Shown piece after piece: positions 31,799 to 40,012 of a DNA stretch of 64,000 nucleotides. The notes under the pieces were generated by a model. That model did no database searches and was not told where the DNA came from. It saw only the letters and a list, made by a program, of their open reading frames with translations. The translations under genes and the position numbers were made by a program. Each line of letters begins with the position of its first letter. Positions within the stretch are counted from its first letter, which is position 1. The stretch spans positions 186,001 to 250,000 of the forward strand of contig CANLVG010000002.1 of NCBI GenBank assembly GCA_947494565.1, in the 5' to 3' direction. The stretch is from an uncultured Flavobacteriaceae bacterium. GTDB lineage: Bacteria > Bacteroidota > Bacteroidia > Flavobacteriales > Flavobacteriaceae.

Positions 31799-33862
31799 AT
31801 GAAAAAGATAATCACGATACTATTTTTATTCGCACTGCTCGTTTCGAGTGCACAAATAGACCGAAGCAAAGAACCAAAAACGGGGCCTGTACCTGAACTG
31901 AATCTTGGAGTACCCCAGAGTTTCGAATTGAGCAATGGCCTAAAGGTCATTGTAGTAAAGAATACCAAGTTGCCCCGGGTTTCATTCACATTGACAATTG
32001 ACAATCCCCCATCCGTAGAAGGTGATAAGGCCGGAGTAGGACAGTTAATGGGGAGTCTTTTAGGTAAGGGTTCCGCAACTATCGAAAAAGACGCCTTTAA
32101 CGAAGAAGTTGACTATATGGGTGCCTTTATCAGTTTTAACGCTTCCGGCGGGTTCGCTAGAGGACTATCGAAATATTCCGGTCGCCTCTTGGAACTCATG
32201 GCCGATGCAGCGCTCAATCCGAATTTCACTGAAGAGGAATTTAAAAAGGAGCAAAACATTTTGTTGGACGGTTTGAAGTCCAACGAAAAAAGTGTCTCCA
32301 CAGTTTCTGGGCGGGTATCCGCTGCACTCGCCTACGGCACTAACCATCCGTACGGCGAATTCGTATCTCAAGAAACCGTGAAGAACGTCACCTTAGCGGA
32401 TGTTCAAAAGTATTATAGAAACTACTTTGTACCCAAAAATGCCTATTTGGCCGTTGTGGGCGATGTTGATTTCCTAAAGCTCAAACAAGAGATTACCACG
32501 ACCTTCGAAGCTTGGAAAAAAGGGAGTCCACCTGTAGTTTCCTTGGCTATCCCAAGGGATGCGCAGTACACACAGATCAATTTTGTGGATATGCCCAACG
32601 CAGTGCAATCCGAAATCGATGTGCAGAATATCATGGATCTGAAAATGACGGATTCCGAATATTTTCCCGCCTTGTTGGCCAATAAGGTTTTGGGCGGAAG
32701 TTTTCGAAGCTACCTCAACGCCAGCCTTCGAGAGGATAAAGGGTATACCTATGGCGCCGGTTCGCGAATGCGTGCCGACCGTTATGCTTCCCGCTTCACC
32801 GCTTCTGCTAGTGTTAGAAATACGGTAACCGATAGTGCCGTTGTCGTTTTTATGGGTCAATTGGAACGTATTAAAAACGAGAAGGTAGATGCACAAGAAT
32901 TGGCCATTGCCAAAGCGGAATACGTCGGTGAGTTTGTAATGGCACTAGAACGGCCAGAGACGATTGCACGGTATGCATTGAATATTCTGACCGAAGATCT
33001 TCCTGAAGACTTCTACACGACCTATTTAGAAAAAATCAACGCCGTGACCGTGGATGATGTGCAACAAGCGGCACAAAAATTCATCAATACGGACAAGGCG
33101 AAAATAGTAGTCGTCGGAAAAGGCAGCGAGGTATTGGAAAACTTAGAAAAGGTACGTTTTAAAGGGAAGACGATTCCGATCAAATATTATGATCCGTATG
33201 CCATTGCCACCGAAAAACCGGATTATAGTGCCGATTTGCCTGAAGGTACAACGCTCGAAGCCGTATTGAACAAATATATTGAAGCAATTGGAGGAAAGGA
33301 TAAATTAGAAGGTGTCGAAGCCTATTCCATATTGGCGGAAGCTGAAATGCAAGGAATGAAATTGAACCTTGAAATGAAAAAAACATCCAAAAACCAATTC
33401 ATGCAAGATGTAAAGGTCATGGGTAACTCAATGAGCAAGCAGGTCATTAACGACGGAGGCGGCTATATGGTCATGCAGGGCCAACGAAAAGATATGGAGG
33501 AAGAGGAATTGAAAAAGGCCCGGGAAGAATCAGCGCCCTTTCCTGAATTGAACTACCTGAACGGTGGTGTTACCTTGGAAGGAATTGAAACCATAGATGG
33601 CAAAAAGACCTACAAAGTGAAAGTGTCGGATGAGAAAACCTCCTTTTACGATATGGAAACGGGACTAAAAGTGAAGGACCTTACGAGTGGCGAAATGCAG
33701 GGACAACAAATGACCAGCACCATTACCTATACCAACTATCAAGAGGTGTCCGGTATACTTTTTCCCTTCGCAATCGGCCAAACCATGGGACCTCAAATGC
33801 TGGAATTCATCGTCAAGGAAATAAAGGTCAACGAAGGAGTCTCTGACGCGGATTTTGAATAA
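31799..33862 (+). CDS. M16 family non-catalytic subunit with C-terminal extension
   Basis: 687 residues. Signal peptide MKKIITILFLFALLVSSA-Q. It lacks HxxEH: the position reads KAGVGQLMGSLLGKG. It keeps the substrate-binding R/Y pair (SLREDKGYTYGAGS), the feature of the partner subunit in two-gene M16B systems. The M16 part ends near residue 460. About 225 further residues form an unusual C-terminal domain (EAIGGKDKLEGVEAYSILAEAEMQGMKLNLEMKKTSKNQFMQDV) resembling LolA-like or outer-membrane-sorting folds. Follows the catalytic subunit gene and ends at a bidirectional terminator. Confidence 0.9.
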   Translation: MKKIITILFLFALLVSSAQIDRSKEPKTGPVPELNLGVPQSFELSNGLKVIVVKNTKLPRVSFTLTIDNPPSVEGDKAGVGQLMGSLLGKGSATIEKDAFNEEVDYMGAFISFNASGGFARGLSKYSGRLLELMADAALNPNFTEEEFKKEQNILLDGLKSNEKSVSTVSGRVSAALAYGTNHPYGEFVSQETVKNVTLADVQKYYRNYFVPKNAYLAVVGDVDFLKLKQEITTTFEAWKKGSPPVVSLAIPRDAQYTQINFVDMPNAVQSEIDVQNIMDLKMTDSEYFPALLANKVLGGSFRSYLNASLREDKGYTYGAGSRMRADRYASRFTASASVRNTVTDSAVVVFMGQLERIKNEKVDAQELAIAKAEYVGEFVMALERPETIARYALNILTEDLPEDFYTTYLEKINAVTVDDVQQAAQKFINTDKAKIVVVGKGSEVLENLEKVRFKGKTIPIKYYDPYAIATEKPDYSADLPEGTTLEAVLNKYIEAIGGKDKLEGVEAYSILAEAEMQGMKLNLEMKKTSKNQFMQDVKVMGNSMSKQVINDGGGYMVMQGQRKDMEEEELKKAREESAPFPELNYLNGGVTLEGIETIDGKKTYKVKVSDEKTSFYDMETGLKVKDLTSGEMQGQQMTSTITYTNYQEVSGILFPFAIGQTMGPQMLEFIVKEIKVNEGVSDADFE

Positions 33863-33882
33863 TACCATATGGTACTATATAA

Positions 33883-33908
33883 AAAAACCTGCCGAATGGC
33901 AGGTTTTT
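33883..33908. terminator. Bidirectional terminator between M16 operon and GIN-domain gene
   Basis: ACCTGCC (33887-33893) pairs with GGCAGGT (33898-33904) with a 4-nt loop. A-rich on the left and five Ts on the right, so it can stop both converging transcripts. Confidence 0.85.
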
Positions 33909-33929
33909 CTGTTTACAAATAAATGAGGC

Positions 33930-34676
33930 CTATCCGATTTTTCTAATCTTTGCCTCACCGATCACAATGCCTTTATCTACATGGGCATCGCCTTTGTAAT
34001 TCACGGTAGTCTCACCGTAGCAAGTAATCTTTAAACGGTCGGAAACATTGACCCTGAAATTACTTTCGCCATAGGCCGTAATCCTGGTAGATCGATTCTC
34101 CATTTCGGTAGTGTTCACTTCACTTTCTCCATAGGCGCGATAAACTTGACGATCGACGGAACCCGACTCTACTTCCAAATAACTCTCGCCATAAATAGAG
34201 ACCGTTAATTCTTTTGTAGTTAGGGAATTGAAATATACTTTGGATTCACCGTAAATAGCTAATTTCAATTTATCTTGATCCATTGGGCTCAACGCCTTTA
34301 CGATCTCTTCCCCTCGAATGGAAAGTGCCTTTAATTTTTTGTAGGTTATGGTAGCCCGCATCATGGTACCATTATAAATGGATTTTTTCCATTTGCCCTG
34401 ACCATTTTCCACTTTTTCGGATTTCGTTATCGTTTTTGCACCATCCAGGTAAATCCTGAGGGTTTTTCCTTCTACTTCGATATTGATCTTATCTTCTGAA
34501 ACCTTTGCATTCTCGATTTTGACCGACTCTTCATCTCCTGCAACAAGGTTGACCTCGATATGCGGACTGACGATGATCTTTTCAAAATTCTTTACGGAAA
34601 CGGTCTTGTCTTGAGCAGTTGTTTTCACCGTTGCGGTAAGAAAAAGTAGTACGATTGGAAGAATTATTTTTTTCAT
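33930..34676 (-). CDS. Secreted GIN-domain (DUF2807) protein
   Basis: 248 residues. Signal peptide to TVKTTA-Q. Beta-helix-like repeats around YGES (at least five: AIYGESKVYFNSL, SIYGESYLEVES, RAYGESEVNTTEM, TAYGESNFRVN, TCYGETTVNYKG) build the head of the GIN (DUF2807) fold. Widespread in Bacteroidota; auto-transporter-like adhesin or envelope stress roles are only suggested. Converges with the M16 operon. Confidence 0.88.
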   Translation of the reverse strand: MKKIILPIVLLFLTATVKTTAQDKTVSVKNFEKIIVSPHIEVNLVAGDEESVKIENAKVSEDKINIEVEGKTLRIYLDGAKTITKSEKVENGQGKWKKSIYNGTMMRATITYKKLKALSIRGEEIVKALSPMDQDKLKLAIYGESKVYFNSLTTKELTVSIYGESYLEVESGSVDRQVYRAYGESEVNTTEMENRSTRITAYGESNFRVNVSDRLKITCYGETTVNYKGDAHVDKGIVIGEAKIRKIG

Positions 34677-34742
34677 GATTACATAGTTTTAATGCCAATG
34701 TTACTATTGACGAAATATATTGTTTTTTGATGAATTGCCGCT

Positions 34743-35660
34743 TTAAAGACTATCGCTTCTTTCCTTTGTTACAGTACGTGCCTTATTTCGCTTCTTTTTG
34801 TTTACCAGCCACACACCAAAAAGGATGATCCCACCACCCAGTAATTGATATAGGGTAATGCTCTCTCCATCCCAAAAGCCCCATAGAACAGCAACCAAGG
34901 GTATCGTATAAGTGACGGAGGCAGCAAACACCGGACTTGAAATATGAATTAATCTATTGAACAATATGTTTGCCCAAGCCGTACCCAAGACCGCCAGCGC
35001 CAATACGTACCATATGGTGTTGTGCATTTCAACATTGTGCAGTATCTCTCCAAAAAAGCCAGAAAAAATCACGATAATCACTGCAGGTATAAAAGCGACT
35101 CCAAAGCTTGCCGTTGTTATGGTCAAAGGGCCCAAGTGTGCCAAATATCTTTTGATGATATTGATATTGAATGCGTAGCCCAAAGCGGAAAGAAATATAA
35201 AAACAGCATACCAATAATTCTGATCGGGAGTAAACTCCATACCGGTCAAAATCAAAACAGCGGTACCGAAAAGACCGATAAAAACCCCTAAAACCTGTCT
35301 GCCGGTAATAATGGCCCCAAAAAGTGCGATGCCAACCAAAGTGGTCATGAGCGGTACTGTAGAGTTGAAAATGGACGTGATACCACTATCCAGTTCGGTT
35401 TGCGCTATAGCAAACAAAAAAGGAGGGAAAAAGGAACTTGTAAGTCCGGCAATGAACAACCACTTCCAATCGGCCCTTTGAATTTTCGACATGCTCCGAA
35501 ACCCAAAAACAAATAAAGTCAGTGATGCAAAAATAATACGCAGCCCCCCAAGTTGTATGGGTGAGAAGCCAACCAGGGACTTTTTAATCAGAATAAAGGA
35601 AGACCCCCAAATAAGGGAAAGCAGTATAAGGTAAAACCACTTTTTTTGATAATCGCCCAC
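34743..35660 (-). CDS. EamA/DMT family transporter
   Basis: 305 residues, ten hydrophobic segments in two EamA repeats: IWGSSFILIKKSLVGFSPIQLGGLRIIFA opens repeat 1, and GTAWANILFNRLIHISSPVFAASVTYTIPLVAVLWG is typical of repeat 2. DMT exporters carry amino acids, purines or other metabolites; the substrate is not predictable. Upstream of the GIN-domain gene on the same strand. Confidence 0.88.
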   Translation of the reverse strand: MGDYQKKWFYLILLSLIWGSSFILIKKSLVGFSPIQLGGLRIIFASLTLFVFGFRSMSKIQRADWKWLFIAGLTSSFFPPFLFAIAQTELDSGITSIFNSTVPLMTTLVGIALFGAIITGRQVLGVFIGLFGTAVLILTGMEFTPDQNYWYAVFIFLSALGYAFNINIIKRYLAHLGPLTITTASFGVAFIPAVIIVIFSGFFGEILHNVEMHNTIWYVLALAVLGTAWANILFNRLIHISSPVFAASVTYTIPLVAVLWGFWDGESITLYQLLGGGIILFGVWLVNKKKRNKARTVTKERSDSL

Positions 35661-35714
35661 AGCTAGATAATTTTCAGCAAATGTGGTATTTTTTTATGAT
35701 TAATAACATACGTG

Positions 35715-36128
35715 ATGGATCATTACACTGTAACTTTACAGAAATTTAGCGTCTTGAAATCACTTTCGGCGACATTCTTAGTACTGCTCTATATTTTGGC
35801 CATGTTACGGCCCGTAATTCCGCTATTCGAGTACGTGATCAATCAAGACTACATTGCTGAATTTCTTTGTATCAATACCGATAGACCCGAACTTGCCTGT
35901 AATGGAAAGTGCTACTTAATGCAGAAAATAGCGGAACAAAACGAGGAAAAGAGGCAAAACCTCCCTCGAATTGCCATGGAAGAATACCCCATCGGATTCG
36001 TCACCATTAGTTCTTTTGATACCTACGAAGCACTGGCGAACAAGACCTTCAACCTACTTGGTTATCACAATGATTACAGCTTTTTGTATTGTGATAGCAG
36101 TTTTCATCCACCCACACACACTTCATAG
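35715..36128 (+). CDS. Membrane protein with CxxxC (CNGKC) motif
   Basis: 137 residues; ATG at 35715 chosen over the preceding GTG. A single membrane segment (about 13-35, FLVLLYILAMLRPVIPLFEYV) is followed by an extracytoplasmic part carrying ACNGKCYLMQKI, a motif of small Bacteroidota proteins found beside metal-handling genes. The C-terminus is His/Pro-rich (SFHPPTHTS). Divergent from the EamA gene and followed by a Met-rich outer-membrane protein and lipoprotein. A role in copper or other soft-metal handling is inference. Confidence 0.7.
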   Translation: MDHYTVTLQKFSVLKSLSATFLVLLYILAMLRPVIPLFEYVINQDYIAEFLCINTDRPELACNGKCYLMQKIAEQNEEKRQNLPRIAMEEYPIGFVTISSFDTYEALANKTFNLLGYHNDYSFLYCDSSFHPPTHTS

Positions 36129-36211
36129 TTAGTATTTATGCTTATTTGAGCCTCATACTCGGAGGATATCGAATAGCAATCCAATTTATTTTAAATCTAA
36201 AGCACGCAACT

Positions 36212-37234
36212 ATGAAAATACGATTCGCTGCCTTTTTTATAATGGCAGCAATGGCGCTATGCGCACAGGAAACAACGGACACAACAATAGACAAATGGTC
36301 TGCAGGAAGACCAGATGGCCATGCACCGATATCGGTCATGGGAGACCACATGCACAATCAAGGTGAATGGATGTTCAGCTACCGCTATATGTTTATGAAT
36401 ATGGCCGACCTCAAACGAGAAAATGACGATGTTTCTTTCGATAATGCATTGGTCGACTACATGGTTACACCAACCGAAATGCCGATGCAAATGCATATGT
36501 TGGGAGGGATGTATGCCCCAAGTGATGCTATCACTATAATGGTCATGGCCAATTATGTGAACATGACCATGGACCATCTAACCCGAATGGGAGGAACGTT
36601 CACCACTGAGGTCTCAGGTCTTGGGGATGTTTCCGTATCAGGATTGTTTCGCCTTTTCAATCGGAACAAAAGTACCATGCATGGTCAGTTCGGGGTCTCT
36701 ATTCCTACTGGAGGTGTCACTGAAATGGATGTGATTCCCGCATCGGCCCCGAACTCGGTCGTGCTTCCTTATCCAATGCAATTGGGCAGTGGAACCTTTG
36801 ATGCGAATTTGGCCATGACCTATCTATGCCAGGGCGAACTGCTCTCTTATGGTGCTCAAGTACGCGGCGTAGTACGGTTAGGAAAAAACGAACGCGATTT
36901 CAGGTATGGTAACCGATTGGGCTTGAACAATTGGCTCGGCCTGAAAGTAGCGAACTGGCTGAGTTTTTCAGCACGTTTAGAAGGCTTGTTGGCAGGAAAA
37001 ATCAATGGTGTAGATCCCACTTTGAATCCCGATATGGTCATCACGGCAGATACTGAAAATTCTGAAGGCACTTACCTGAATTCAGGTCTAGGGTTTAATC
37101 TTTATGCCCCGAATGGAGCACTCAAGAACTTAAGGTTAGGTTTCGAATTCGCGTATCCTTTATACCAAAATTTGAATGGAGTTCAGTTGAAAAACGAAGA
37201 GACATTAACCCTCGGGTTGCAGTATTCCTTATAG
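36212..37234 (+). CDS. Met-rich outer-membrane beta-barrel 'transporter'-like protein
   Basis: 340 residues from ATG at 36212; an earlier TTG frame is not needed. Signal peptide to AALCA-Q. The mature part opens with many Met and His residues (ISVMGDHMHNQGEWMFSYRYMFMNMADL, EMPMQMHMLGGMYAPSD), then LTRMGG, PYPMQLGSGTFD and a barrel-like end in LGLQYSL. Homologues across Proteobacteria and Bacteroidota lie among copper or heavy-metal genes. Outer-membrane barrel with a Met-rich, soft-metal-like N-terminal half. Confidence 0.75.
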   Translation: MKIRFAAFFIMAAMALCAQETTDTTIDKWSAGRPDGHAPISVMGDHMHNQGEWMFSYRYMFMNMADLKRENDDVSFDNALVDYMVTPTEMPMQMHMLGGMYAPSDAITIMVMANYVNMTMDHLTRMGGTFTTEVSGLGDVSVSGLFRLFNRNKSTMHGQFGVSIPTGGVTEMDVIPASAPNSVVLPYPMQLGSGTFDANLAMTYLCQGELLSYGAQVRGVVRLGKNERDFRYGNRLGLNNWLGLKVANWLSFSARLEGLLAGKINGVDPTLNPDMVITADTENSEGTYLNSGLGFNLYAPNGALKNLRLGFEFAYPLYQNLNGVQLKNEETLTLGLQYSL

Positions 37235-37240
37235 CAAACC

Positions 37241-37278
37241 ATAGGGGTTCCGAAAAACCGATTTGGAACCCCTATTTT
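37241..37278 (+). terminator. Terminator of Met-rich barrel gene
   Basis: ATAGGGGTTCC (37241-37251) and GGAACCCCTAT (37265-37275) form perfect 11-bp arms across a 13-nt loop, followed by TTTT. Confidence 0.8.
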
Positions 37279-37387
37279 GAATTCCGCTAATCTTAAAAAC
37301 CAATTTTAACGTACATAAGGAAGAATGGGACAAAACTCCACATTCCGATAAGAATATTGATTAATTTCGAAAAAAAGTAAAATTCCA

Positions 37388-37819
37388 ATGAAGAATATAC
37401 TCGTTTTATCCATTGTGCTATCACTTTGTATGATAGGCTGCAAAGAAGAAAAAAAGACTGAAGCCGCACCAATGGTCAGTAATCAAATGAAAGAAGTCAT
37501 GGCAATTCATGACGAGGTAATGCCAAAAATGGGAAAGGTAGGAAGACTGGTCGGAAAACTCAAGCCCATGGTGGATACCACAGCACAAGGCAAGCGCTAT
37601 GAAAAAGCGATGAAGGACCTCCAGAACGCCAATACGTCGATGATGAAATGGATGCAAGATTTTGGTGATCAATTCGATTCAGATGAAATCATGAACGGCA
37701 AGGAACTCTCTGAACAAAAGAAGCTATTGTTGAATGTAGAAGAGGAGAACATCAAAGTGGTCAAGCAGCAAATAGAAAGCAGCATCACCAATGCAGAGGC
37801 ATTGCTTGACGAAAAATAG
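37388..37819 (+). CDS. Met-rich coiled lipoprotein
   Basis: 143 residues. Lipobox CMIGC (Cys18). Helical mature part with many Met, Glu and Lys (MKEVMAIHDEVMPKMGKVGRLVGKLKPMVD, NANTSMMKWMQDFGDQFDSDEIM). Often annotated 'viral A-type inclusion protein' in flavobacteria. Third gene of the set with the CNGKC and Met-rich barrel proteins; Met abundance is compatible with Cu(I) binding, but no classic motif is present. Confidence 0.72.
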   Translation: MKNILVLSIVLSLCMIGCKEEKKTEAAPMVSNQMKEVMAIHDEVMPKMGKVGRLVGKLKPMVDTTAQGKRYEKAMKDLQNANTSMMKWMQDFGDQFDSDEIMNGKELSEQKKLLLNVEEENIKVVKQQIESSITNAEALLDEK

Positions 37820-37848
37820 TCGCCCGATTACAAGGGAACTATGGCACT

Positions 37849-38784
37849 CTAGAAGGGGAGATGGTCCAAATCCACATTACCCCCTGAAATGACGATACCG
37901 ACTTTTTGATTCTGAAAGGCCGCTTTCTCACTGATAAGAGCGGCCAACGTCACGGCGCTTGAAGGTTCAATGATGATTTTCATGCGTTCCCAAACCAAAC
38001 GCATCGCCGATATGATTTCCTCTTCGGAAACACGGGTAATCCCAGCCACGTACTCCTTGATTATTGGAAAGTTCACATCGCCTAAGGTCGTCTTGAGCCC
38101 ATCAGCAATGGTATTTACGGTTTCGTTTCCTTCTATTTTTCCACTTTGTAGTGAGCGATAGGCATCATCGGCCTCATAAGGTTCTCCGCCATACACTTTG
38201 CAATCGGTTCCAAAATACTGTGCTGCCAAAGCGGAACCGGCGATGAGTCCACCGCCGCCAACTGGACAGAACAAGGCATTCAAATCAGGATGGTCTTCAA
38301 AAAGCTCCATAGCCGCAGTACCTTGGCCCAATATGACTTCCCATTGATTTGAAGGGTGCAAAAAAACTGCCCCAGTTTCACGGGCGATACGATCGGCCAT
38401 TTCTTGCCGAGCTTCCAATGTGGGCTCACATTCATAGATTCTGCCGTTGTACTGGCGCACCCCTATCTTCTTTACTTTAGGTGCGGTGGTAGGCATTACG
38501 ATATGAGCGGTTACACCTAAACTCTGGGCCGCTAAAGAAACAGCTTGTGCAAAATTTCCCGAGGAATGGGTCACTACCCCTTTGCTACGTTCTTGCTCAC
38601 CGAGCTGCATTATGGCATTGGTCGCCCCACGCATTTTATAAGCGCCTCCACGTTGGAAATTTTCACATTTGAAAAAGACCTCCGCGCCGACATACGCGTT
38701 GATCAATCTAGATGTTAAGACCTCCGTTCTATGAATGTAAGGGGCGATTCTGGCGTGACAAGCCACTAATTCTTCTTTATGCAT
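37849..38784 (-). CDS. PLP-dependent threonine/serine dehydratase or racemase
   Basis: 311 residues. PLP Lys50 in CENFQRGGAYKMRGA, the tetraglycine phosphate loop (PVGGGGLIAGSAL), and ISGGNVDLDHL at the C-terminus match fold type II dehydratases and serine racemases. It lacks the C-terminal ACT-like domain of biosynthetic IlvA, so a catabolic threonine/serine dehydratase or racemase is more likely. Monocistronic on the minus strand; substrate not decided. Confidence 0.9.
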   Translation of the reverse strand: MHKEELVACHARIAPYIHRTEVLTSRLINAYVGAEVFFKCENFQRGGAYKMRGATNAIMQLGEQERSKGVVTHSSGNFAQAVSLAAQSLGVTAHIVMPTTAPKVKKIGVRQYNGRIYECEPTLEARQEMADRIARETGAVFLHPSNQWEVILGQGTAAMELFEDHPDLNALFCPVGGGGLIAGSALAAQYFGTDCKVYGGEPYEADDAYRSLQSGKIEGNETVNTIADGLKTTLGDVNFPIIKEYVAGITRVSEEEIISAMRLVWERMKIIIEPSSAVTLAALISEKAAFQNQKVGIVISGGNVDLDHLPF

Positions 38785-38854
38785 GATATGAGTTATCCAT
38801 GCAAGATAAATGTTTTATCGAACCCTGATTCGGAGGTCTTAAAAAAATCGACCC

Positions 38855-39916
38855 TTATTTTCCATGGATCTTCAACCTGATATAATCAGATAGTTCATTT
38901 GAATCGTGTCCGTTAGCCTTAGCTCTTTTAATATAGTTCGCGGTCAAGCCATGGATCTTGGCCTTTTTAAATGTGGAAGCGTCAGGGTCGTTGATGCCAG
39001 TATCTCGAATGGACTTGATATACTTTGGGCTGATATCATGAATAGCAAAGTTTTTCAGCATATTCGGGTCAAGATTGGCAAAGCCTACTTCCGATAAACC
39101 TTTGATATAGTCTAACGAAATGTCGTGAACGGCAAACTTCTTGATCATATTTGGATCAAGATTGCTATACCCTATATCGGTGAGACCTTTGATATAATCC
39201 ACACTGATGTCATGAATAGCGAACTTTTTCAACATGTTGGCATCGATATCTCCGTACCCGACTTGCTCAAGGTCTTTGATGTAATCGATTGTAATATCAT
39301 GAATAGCGAACTTTATGAGCATGTCAAGTTCCAATCCTTTGTACTTTGTACCGTTCAAGGCATTGATATACCCTAAATCGACATCATGTATTCCGAGTTT
39401 ACCCAACTGTTTTAGGGTAGGGCGATACCCGTGCCGCTTTATTCCAAGAACATATTCTTTTGAGACATCTCCCAAAAACAGTTTGAAATAGTTATACCGG
39501 TCATCCCCGTCGGTGAGAATGCCCTCTTGCTCAAGAAAAGACTCGAAAGCCTTGTTTTTCTCGAAGGTGAAATCACCTGTTGATTTGATATTCGGAAATT
39601 GCCCCTGAAACTTAATTGTTCCCGATGGTTTGATGAGTTCAAACCCCCCAGCATTTTGTGTGAACTCCTTTTCAGGAATGCAAAGGCTGATCATGAATGA
39701 TGGATTGCTTCTATTCTCGGCATCCATAAGCTGTATACATACCTTGTTTTTTTGCAGGGTAGCAAACCAAATACCCTCTTTGATTTCGGACCGATGATTA
39801 AATGTGGTAAACGAAACACTGGTTTCGTCTTTCGCGTTCTGTTGCCCCAAGGCCCACTGAAATGATACCAAAAGCATCAAAAAGACACTTATTTTCCAAT
39901 TGATAGTTGTTTTCAT
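38855..39916 (-). CDS. Secreted IHD-repeat protein
   Basis: 353 residues. Signal peptide to SFQWALG-QQ. Residues ~30-143 are a beta-rich head (GIWFATLQKNKVCIQLM, FQGQFPNIKSTGDFTF). From residue 144 to the end lie about seven tandem units of 29 residues with the pattern K-F-A-I-H-D-I-S-x-D-Y-I-K-G-L-x-x-x-G-(Y/F)-x-(N/D)-(L/I)-D-P-N-M. The last units drift and the protein ends inside one. Such repeats with an IHD/VHGV core occur beside BlaR1/M56-type regulators elsewhere. No known function; probably periplasmic. Confidence 0.75.
   Translation of the reverse strand: MKTTINWKISVFLMLLVSFQWALGQQNAKDETSVSFTTFNHRSEIKEGIWFATLQKNKVCIQLMDAENRSNPSFMISLCIPEKEFTQNAGGFELIKPSGTIKFQGQFPNIKSTGDFTFEKNKAFESFLEQEGILTDGDDRYNYFKLFLGDVSKEYVLGIKRHGYRPTLKQLGKLGIHDVDLGYINALNGTKYKGLELDMLIKFAIHDITIDYIKDLEQVGYGDIDANMLKKFAIHDISVDYIKGLTDIGYSNLDPNMIKKFAVHDISLDYIKGLSEVGFANLDPNMLKNFAIHDISPKYIKSIRDTGINDPDASTFKKAKIHGLTANYIKRAKANGHDSNELSDYIRLKIHGK
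38858..39487 (-). repeat. 29-residue tandem repeats within the IHD protein
   Basis: About seven 87-bp units of the coding repeat, each centred on the Ile-His-Asp(-Ile) core. DNA copies have diverged, so this is an old protein repeat rather than a recent DNA duplication. Confidence 0.8.
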
Positions 39917-40012
39917 TCTGCTGTTTTTTAATGATGTATACTAGGATAACTCCTCCTTTGGAAAAAGGTTACAGCATAGGCTGAAAAAAATGTAAGTGTC
40001 TTCTACGAATTC

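Noticed and set aside
36146-36211. TTG-initiated N-terminal extension of the Met-rich barrel
   Set aside because: The ATG at 36212 begins a normal signal peptide, and the extension would hide it.
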